DNA from: Bacteroidia bacterium
GTDB taxonomy: Bacteria > Bacteroidota > Bacteroidia > Cytophagales > Cyclobacteriaceae
DNA length: 10,672 nt
Assembly (NCBI GenBank): GCA_012031955.1
Contig: JAAURZ010000034.1
Coordinates: 1 to 10,672, forward strand
Direction of reading: 5' to 3'
Part shown: piece by piece, positions 6,096 to 10,672 of the stretch
Layout: every line of letters starts with the position of its first letter
How positions within the stretch are numbered: the first letter of the stretch is position 1
Made by a program: the position numbers and the translations under genes
The notes under the pieces: generated by a model
Database searches by the model: none
The model's input: only the letters and a program-made list of their open reading frames with translations
What the model was told of the DNA's origin: nothing

Positions 6096-7321
6096 ATGGA
6101 CCAGCAGGCACTCATACCGCATCTCTTCCGAACCGAGTTCAGCAAAATTGTTTCCGTGCTCTGCAAGCGACTCGGAATCCAACACCTCGATATAGCAGAA
6201 GACATTGCCAGCGAAACATTTCTCGCGGCGTTGGAGCGCTGGCCCTATCACGGCATACCACCCAATCCAACAGCCTGGATTTACACCGTGGCGAAGAACA
6301 AGGCGCAAAACAGGGTGCAACGTCGGCGAATATTTGCTGAAAAGGTGCAGCCGCTACTCAAAGAGCAAGAGGCAACGACGGTCATTGCGGATGTCGACCT
6401 GTCGCAGCAAAATATTGCCGATAGCCAGTTGCAAATGCTGTTCGCCATCTGCCACCCGGTCCTGCCCGCAGAGGGTCAGATAGGGCTGGCATTGAGAGTG
6501 CTTTGTGGTTTCGGAATAGACGAGATCGCCAACGCGTTTCTCACCAACCGCGAAACGATTAACAAGCGCCTGTTTCGCGCGCGCGAAAAACTTCGCGAAG
6601 AAAAAGTCGCCATAGAAATGCCGCATGGCGAGCACTTGCATCAACGGCTCGACGCCGTGCTTACCACTATTTACCTGCTCTTCAACGAGGGATACTACTC
6701 TGAAAGCAACAACGCCGTGTTGCGCGAAGATCTCTGCCTGGAGGCAATGAGACTCACGCACCAGCTTATAGAGAATCAGGGTACCAACCTGCCAGCAGCA
6801 AACGCGTTGATGGCACTGATGTGTTTTCATGCATCACGGTTTGAAGCCCGGAAAAACGAAACAGGCGAAATGATTCTGTACAATGACCAGAACGAAGCAC
6901 TTTGGAACAACGAACTGATAGCCCGAGGTGCGTACTTTCTCAAACAGGCCTCGCAAGGGAAAACCCTGACGCGGTATCACCTCCATGCCAGCATCGCCTA
7001 CTGGCACACATACAAGACCGATAAAATCGAAAAGTGGGAAAACATATTCTCGTTGTACAACCAGCTATTGCAACTGGAATATTCGCCGATAGCGGCGCTC
7101 AACCGGACGTATGCTTTGGCGAGGGCACGGGGCAAAGCGCAGGCGATTGAGCAGGCAGAAAAACTTCAACTAGTCGATAACCACTACTATTACCTTTTGC
7201 TGGGCGAACTTTATGCAGGCGTAATGATGACAAGGCGCGCCGGCACCTGGAAAAGGCGCTGTCGCTTGCGCAAACGGAACAGGATAAGAACTCCATTCGG
7301 GGACGAATGCAGGATGTTTGA
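6096..7321 (+). pseudogene. ECF42-type sigma factor, frameshifted near end
   Basis: RNA polymerase sigma-70 family, extracytoplasmic-function group of the COG4941/ECF42 type. The ATG at 6096 is chosen; the open frame back to TTG 6048 would read through the hairpin. In repaired numbering: sigma region 2 at about 10-78 (DIAEDIASETFLAALERWP, PTAWIYTVAKNKAQNRVQRR), a linker, sigma region 4 at about 118-172 (LRVLCGFGIDEIANAF, ETINKRLFRAREKLRE), then a long C-terminal TPR-like extension with the family hallmarks LLFNEGYY, ALMCFHASRFEAR, YHLHASIAYWHT and LNRTYALARARG. Frame 0 runs to about 7220 (LYAGV). Adding one A in GTAATGATG gives V-N-DDKARRHLEKALSLAQTE and stop TGA 7319-7321, total 408 residues, normal for the group. 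No anti-sigma gene is adjacent, as expected for ECF42. Only about 31 residues of TPR tail are affected. Confidence 0.85.
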
Positions 7322-7340
7322 AGTTCAAATTCCTGGAAGG

Positions 7341-7694
7341 TCACGCTCGTCCTCGCCGCACCACATAAGTCACCAGCTTGTTGAAGGTCGGATGGCCATA
7401 GTTGCCGTTTCAGGATTTTGTTGAGAATTTCATTTATTGATGCGTTGCCGAATGTATAGAAAGCCTCCGTTGGCTGTTTGTTTCTCGGCTGCTGATTCAG
7501 GTATTCGCGAAATTCCTTTTTCCAGGCAGGCAGGTTGAAACCAAAACGGTCCTGAAGCTCCACCCACACCAGGTCAATATGCATTTCTTCAAAATCATCT
7601 TCTGTTTACGGCGCCATACCTTTCCATGGCGCACAATGTATCACCTAAAGCGGCTGCCGTCAAAGCAACCAGACGCTTTGTTCTGACAGCTCAT
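7341..7694 (-). pseudogene. Small hypothetical protein, several frame breaks
   Basis: This gene appears only when minus-strand frames are joined. From the right: MSCQNKAS (ATG 7694), then LVALTAAALGDTLCAMERYG (from 7672), then EDDFEEMHIDLVWVELQDRF, NLPAWKKEFREYL, RNKQPTEAFYTFGN, EILNKIL (to about 7410), then NGNYGHPTFNKLVTYVVRRG and stop at 7341-7343. Each change fits one extra base: near 7675, at about 7603 (AAACAGAAG) and in the AAA near 7408. The middle and end segments are strongly protein-like; the start is less sure and could be ATG 7627. The repaired size is about 115 residues. It is acidic and Trp/Phe-rich with no signal or membrane span. I do not recognise the family. It converges on the sigma gene with a 19-bp gap and no visible hairpin terminator. 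Confidence 0.5.
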
Positions 7695-7781
7695 GTCTTA
7701 TTGGCGGGGCACTTGAAATTGTAATATGCCCATATCAAAAGTTTCTCGCGCTGTGCATAACTTTAAGAAATTTCCATTTCG

Positions 7782-8177
7782 ATGAAACTACATGGACTTA
7801 GCCCCATACTTTGGACGAAAGACCTGCAACAGACTAGAGCGTTTTATGAAAATGTATTGGGGTTTACCGGCGTTAGCAACTTCCCGAACTTCGTTTCATT
7901 CAAACTAGACAGCGTCGAAATCATGTTCATTGTGCCGCAAGATGAACCCGACGCGTGCAAGGAGCCTGGTGCTCCACCTTTTTTTCCAAAACCACAACTC
8001 ACGGGAAGCATCTTCATCTACATGGCGCAGGTAGACAAGCTGTGGCAAAATGTTAAAGACAAAGTTACTGTGATCACCCCGATAGATAACCGCGCTTACA
8101 GGATGCGCGACTTTTCCATTCGTGACAACAACGGCTATGAACTGGTGTTTGGCGAAGACATCAGTCGAACGGAATAA
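7782..8177 (+). CDS. VOC-family (glyoxalase/bleomycin resistance-like) protein
   Basis: 131 residues, a typical single vicinal-oxygen-chelate protein made of two beta-alpha-beta-beta-beta modules. Module 1: LSPILWTKDLQQTRAFYENV, LGFTG, FVSFKLDSVEIMFI. Module 2: GSIFIYMAQVDKLWQNVKDK, VTVITPIDNRAYRMRDFSIR, then DNNGYELVFGE, the signature end in which Glu120 sits at the usual metal-ligand position. The first His (His4) may contribute to the site, but this is uncertain. Substrate unknown: members range from lyases and dioxygenases to antibiotic-binding proteins. It is divergent from the small minus-strand gene, with an 87-bp spacer (7695-7781) in which no promoter was recognised with confidence. 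VOC genes often accompany YCII/ECF modules, so it may belong to the same regulon (inference). Confidence 0.85.
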   Translation: MKLHGLSPILWTKDLQQTRAFYENVLGFTGVSNFPNFVSFKLDSVEIMFIVPQDEPDACKEPGAPPFFPKPQLTGSIFIYMAQVDKLWQNVKDKVTVITPIDNRAYRMRDFSIRDNNGYELVFGEDISRTE

Positions 8178-8524
8178 TTTGCCAGCGCGACAAAGCGGAT
8201 CGTCATCGAACATTTCGCCAACGGTCGGAAGTGCCGTACCCGACGTAGGGAAGGCCTACTATAACTATATCCTCCAGCACGAGATGTACTCGCTGCTGTG
8301 TGTCCATAGTTGGCGCATTTTACATGGGAGCCTTTTGTGCACGCCGACTCAACTTTAACTGGCAGCACTCCCGGGCATGTCTATTTTTTCTGGTTAAGAA
8401 TGAAGACGTTACTTTCGAACTATTCGTTTAATTTATTGTTTGTTTACCCTTGGTATCTTCTTTCTGATATTTTTACTATCGTAGAAAAAGGAGAGATTGC
8501 CAACGGGTTAATGACTTCAAAAGA
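8178..8524 (+). other. Gene-poor stretch with broken short frames
   Basis: There is no confident gene in these 347 bp. One plus frame reads VGKAYYNYILQHEMYSLL (ending about 8298). Skipping one base leads into frame 2, VSIVGAFYMGAFCARRLNFN and LFFLVKNEDVTFELFV with stop TAA at 8429-8431. Together these look like the remains of a small membrane protein, but no family is recognised. A 42-residue frame from ATG 8400 ends ...GLMTSKE at TGA 8526-8528 and overlaps the next start as ATGA. A purine-rich AAAAAGGAGAG (8485-8495) lies upstream of it. These readings could be a decayed gene, a leader with translational coupling, or plain intergenic DNA. Confidence 0.3.
8263..8311. repeat. Imperfect 49-bp inverted repeat
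   Basis: Outer arms AACTAT (8263-8268) and ATAGTT (8306-8311) pair exactly. Inner arms AGCACGAG (8276-8283) and CTCG-c-TGCT (8289-8297) pair with one bulged C around the loop ATGTA. The 7-8 bases between outer and inner arms are mostly unpaired. No T run follows, so it is not an obvious terminator for the VOC gene. It could be a mobile or repetitive small element, or an RNA fold. Confidence 0.45.
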
Positions 8525-9421
8525 ATGAACAAGATTTGTCTTATCACTTTTTCCTGCGTTCTCATCATTTCATGCGGACCCAGACAGAATGAAAAAACCA
8601 ATGCATTGCCACCTGTTGAGAACAGCGGCGTGCGCATTAACTATTCCGTTACCGGCGACGGACCGGTGGCGGTCGTGCTCGTGCATGGGTGGAACATCGA
8701 TAAATCGTACTGGGATGAACACGTGCCTGCCCTTTCCGTAAAATTCAAAGTCGTAACGCTCGACCTCGGAGGACATGGCGCATCGGGTAAAAACCGCAGC
8801 ACTTGGAAACTGAAAGACTACGCCGCCGACGTGATTGCAGTCATCAACGGGCTGGCTCTCGATAACGTCATATTAGTTGGACATTCCATGGGCGGCAACA
8901 TTATCCTCGAAGTCGCCAACGCAATTCCCGATAAAGTTATCGGTTTTGTCGGCGTGGATAACTTCAAGAATGTCGGCACGGTTTACACCGACGCCGACAA
9001 GGAGAGCATCCAAAACTATTTTAAAGAATTTCACGCAGCCTACGACGCCACGGCCGAATCGTACGCGCGCCAATTGCTGTTTACCGCCGAGTCAGACTCC
9101 GCCGCCGTTGAGCGCGTGGTGAAAGATTTTAGGGCTGCTGATTCGGTCATTGCCCTGGCTACCCTGGAAGCACTCATCCTCGGCGACGAGCAGGTTGAGA
9201 GCACAGCGCTTGACAAACTCAATGTTCCGGTGTACCTGATCAACAGCGATTATACACCCACGCAACAGGATTCCCTGCGAGCCCACGTTAAAGGCGGAGT
9301 TGAGGTAAGAAGTATTTCAGGAACAGGACACTATCCGATGATAGAGAAGCCGGGCGTTTTCATTGCGATACTCGAAAACGTGCTCGACAACATTGTAGCC
9401 AAAGATTCAATCGATCAGTAA
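8525..9421 (+). CDS. Alpha/beta-hydrolase lipoprotein
   Basis: 298 residues. The N-terminus MNKICLITFSCVLIISC is a lipoprotein signal with the lipid-attachment Cys17, so the enzyme is tethered in the periplasm or at the outer membrane. Alpha/beta-hydrolase landmarks in order: VVLVHGWN (about 50-57, oxyanion-hole loop), VVTLDLGGHGAS (77-87), LVGHSMGG with nucleophile Ser121, a cap region of about 145-225 rich in helices, VYLINSDYTPT with the probable acid Asp242, and GTGHYPMIEKP with catalytic His269. All triad positions are filled, so it should be active on an ester, lactone or similar bond. The substrate is unknown. The ATG at 8525 is chosen because it begins the signal; it overlaps the stop of a short upstream frame. 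Its 3' end overlaps the convergent thioredoxin-fold gene by 7 bp. Confidence 0.88.
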   Translation: MNKICLITFSCVLIISCGPRQNEKTNALPPVENSGVRINYSVTGDGPVAVVLVHGWNIDKSYWDEHVPALSVKFKVVTLDLGGHGASGKNRSTWKLKDYAADVIAVINGLALDNVILVGHSMGGNIILEVANAIPDKVIGFVGVDNFKNVGTVYTDADKESIQNYFKEFHAAYDATAESYARQLLFTAESDSAAVERVVKDFRAADSVIALATLEALILGDEQVESTALDKLNVPVYLINSDYTPTQQDSLRAHVKGGVEVRSISGTGHYPMIEKPGVFIAILENVLDNIVAKDSIDQ

Positions 9422-10515
9422 ATGCGACCTATGTGCTCCACGATGGTGCGCTTCATTTCGAGCGGATCGATAACGCCCTGCTTTTTGTAGATGATAGTGC
9501 CCCCGGGCGCAATGAAAAGCGTATACGGAAGCGCCCCTTCCCACTTCTTGTCCAGCGCATCAATGAGCTTATACTTGTCGCCTGTAAAAATGTAGTTCTT
9601 TGTCGACGCCTGCTTTTTTATAAGAAAGTTGAGGGCATTGGGTTTCCGGTCGATTTCATCCATCGAGATGTGATCATTTTCGAACTCCCTGTTTCGGTAC
9701 ATCCGGTTCATATCCACCAGGTGCGGAAATTCCACTACGCAGGGCCCGCACCAGGTAGCCCACACGTTGACTAGTTTGTAGTTTACGCCGTCATTTTTCA
9801 ACAAGGCTTTTAGCCCATCGAGGTTCAACTCATCGATCGTGACTTTTTCTTTAGCCCATTCGCGTTCTGCAGCGGCGGCGTAGTCCCTCTTGCCGGGCCA
9901 CTTAATGGAGCACCCGAAGGTTTTGGTTTTCTCAACAGTCACCGGTTTGTCTGTCAGCAGTTCATCGAGGGCGTTGCGTGTGTCATGCGTTTTGGCCGTG
10001 CCTGGTTTTTCGCCATCGTCTATGCGACCGGTGTAGCGAAGCGTGCGATCCTTGTCGAATATGAAAACATGTGGTGTAGCCTGCGGACCGTATTTCATCG
10101 AGGTGGCAGACGTTTCGCCATCATAGAGGTAAGGGAAGTTGAACTGCTTGTCTTTCGCGCGGATTTTCATCTCATCAAAAGTGTCGCCAAGGTCAGTGTA
10201 GCCAAGCTCATCCAACCGGACACTCAGCGGATCGTTCGGGTTGATGGCCACAACCGCAACGCCTTTGCTCTTGTAGTCCGCAGTGAGTTGTATTAGTCGA
10301 TCCTCGTAAGCCTGCGCAGTCGGACAATGATTGCATGTGAACACCAGTACCAATATCCGGGCATCGCTAAAGTCATTCAGCGTGTAAGTCTTTCCGTCAA
10401 CGCCCGGGAGCGAAAAATCGGGAGCCTTGGACCCAATGGGTAGTGGCATCGGATCTTCGGCAAACACCGCGAGAGCGGCAGCAATCATTAGCGACGCGAG
10501 CAGGAAGTTTTTCAT
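9415..10515 (-). CDS. Exported protein with two thioredoxin-fold domains
   Basis: 366 residues from ATG 10515. The open frame extends upstream to 10620 but crosses the terminator, and the signal peptide MKNFLLASLMIAAALAVFAE begins at 10515, so the shorter start is right. Domain 1 (about 25-190) is AhpC/TSA-redoxin-like, PRX-like type: KAPDFSLPGVDGK, then VFTCNHCPTAQAYEDRL with CNHC at 61-64, and cis-Pro148 in ATPHVFIFD. Domain 2 (about 228-366) is TlpA/ResA-like: LVNVWATWCGPCVVEFPHL with WCGPC at 255-259, and cis-Pro330 in LPYTLFIAPGG. Expected role: periplasmic thiol-disulfide or peroxide chemistry, with the two CxxC sites possibly relaying electrons. The order peroxiredoxin-like then TlpA-like in one chain is a fused redox protein. 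No CcdA/DsbD-type partner is within the window. Confidence 0.88.
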   Translation of the reverse strand: MKNFLLASLMIAAALAVFAEDPMPLPIGSKAPDFSLPGVDGKTYTLNDFSDARILVLVFTCNHCPTAQAYEDRLIQLTADYKSKGVAVVAINPNDPLSVRLDELGYTDLGDTFDEMKIRAKDKQFNFPYLYDGETSATSMKYGPQATPHVFIFDKDRTLRYTGRIDDGEKPGTAKTHDTRNALDELLTDKPVTVEKTKTFGCSIKWPGKRDYAAAAEREWAKEKVTIDELNLDGLKALLKNDGVNYKLVNVWATWCGPCVVEFPHLVDMNRMYRNREFENDHISMDEIDRKPNALNFLIKKQASTKNYIFTGDKYKLIDALDKKWEGALPYTLFIAPGGTIIYKKQGVIDPLEMKRTIVEHIGRIY

Positions 10516-10559
10516 AGCGGGTTGGTTTGAAGTGAAGTTACTAACATTTGCAACTCGAC

Positions 10560-10592
10560 GAAAAAATACCCCCTGCGAATTGCAGGGGTATT
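10560..10592 (-). terminator. Intrinsic terminator, minus strand
   Basis: Read on the minus strand, AAATACCCCTGC pairs with GCAGGGGGTATTT (one bulged G) around a short loop of 4-5 bases, followed by a TTTTTT tract that on the plus strand is the A run at 10561-10566. It lies 22 bp after the stop of the partial gene to the right and upstream of the redox gene start, so it ends that gene and makes the redox protein a separate transcription unit. Confidence 0.82.
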
Positions 10593-10613
10593 TGCCGTAA
10601 CCACAACGGACTT

Positions 10614-10672
10614 TTACCAACCTCTACCACCTCTATCCAAATATCCTGTGAAATCGTCGTCGAAATAGTTCA
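10614..10672 (-). CDS. C-terminal end of unknown gene
   Basis: Only the last 18 codons are inside the window: minus-strand NYFDDDFTGYLDRGGRGW followed by TAA (10614-10616). The reading is supported by the intrinsic terminator immediately downstream. The acidic, aromatic and Gly/Arg-rich tail does not identify a family. Confidence 0.5.
   Translation of the reverse strand, partial: NYFDDDFTGYLDRGGRGW

Noticed and set aside
7099..7584. 161-residue minus-strand open frame as a single gene
   Set aside because: Its second half is antisense to the sigma factor's TPR region. Only the first part is protein-like, and it continues in another frame to a stop at 7341.
8263..8311. attC integron recombination site
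   Set aside because: The AACTAT/ATAGTT ends do not fit the RYYYAAC/GTTRRRY core sites, and no integrase or cassette array is present.
10516..10620. N-terminal extension of the redox gene to 10620
   Set aside because: It reads straight through an intrinsic terminator and precedes a good signal peptide starting at 10515.

Overview
This window looks like a piece of a Bacteroidota chromosome, most likely a soil or freshwater Cytophagales-type organism, recovered from a metagenome. The lineage is inferred from the protein styles: Sec and lipoprotein N-termini with a Bacteroidota look, start codons without clear Shine-Dalgarno sequences, and the types of outer-membrane and redoxin proteins present. 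No rRNA, tRNA, CRISPR array or intact mobile element was found.

Layout. (i) Positions 1 to about 560 are not one locus. They are a visibly GC-richer patchwork of short fragments: a LamG/concanavalin-like domain, a scrap of an IS5-type DDE transposase, an unassigned piece and a piece of a xanthine/CO dehydrogenase molybdopterin subunit. This patchwork interrupts the 5' part of a hydroxypyruvate-isomerase-like gene and is probably an assembly or library chimera. (ii) About 560-2161, minus strand: a secreted metal-dependent amidohydrolase followed by the truncated isomerase gene. (iii) 2362-5534, plus strand: a small membrane-anchored hypothetical protein, then a likely operon of an outer-membrane beta-barrel 'transporter' (frameshifted) and a lipoprotein of the vanadium-haloperoxidase/PAP2 family (frameshifted), closed by a strong intrinsic terminator at 5554-5595. 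(iv) 5693-7321, plus strand: a YCII/DGPF-type small protein and an ECF42-type sigma factor with a TPR-like C-terminal extension (frameshifted near its end). They are separated by a perfect 13-bp hairpin. (v) 7341 to about 7694, minus strand: a small gene visible only when three frames are joined. (vi) 7782-8177, plus strand: a VOC (glyoxalase-like) protein. (vii) 8178-8524: a 347-bp stretch with no confident gene, holding an imperfect palindrome and short broken reading frames. (viii) 8525-9421, plus strand: an alpha/beta-hydrolase lipoprotein, overlapping tail to tail with (ix) 9415-10515, minus strand: a periplasmic protein with two thioredoxin-fold domains. (x) A minus-strand terminator and the last 18 codons of another gene close the window.

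How the genes work together. The clearest functional unit is YCII plus ECF42 sigma, a known pairing in which no anti-sigma factor is present. The beta-barrel and the haloperoxidase-like lipoprotein are 10 bp apart and probably co-expressed at the outer membrane. Three main genes and one small gene carry single-base frame breaks between 3.7 and 7.7 kb, while genes on either side are intact. Either the consensus there is poor or the block is decaying. I did not find a convincing new multi-gene system. The most useful leads are the haloperoxidase's internal duplication, the hairpin in front of the sigma gene, the hidden small gene and the unexplained 8.2-8.5 kb stretch.
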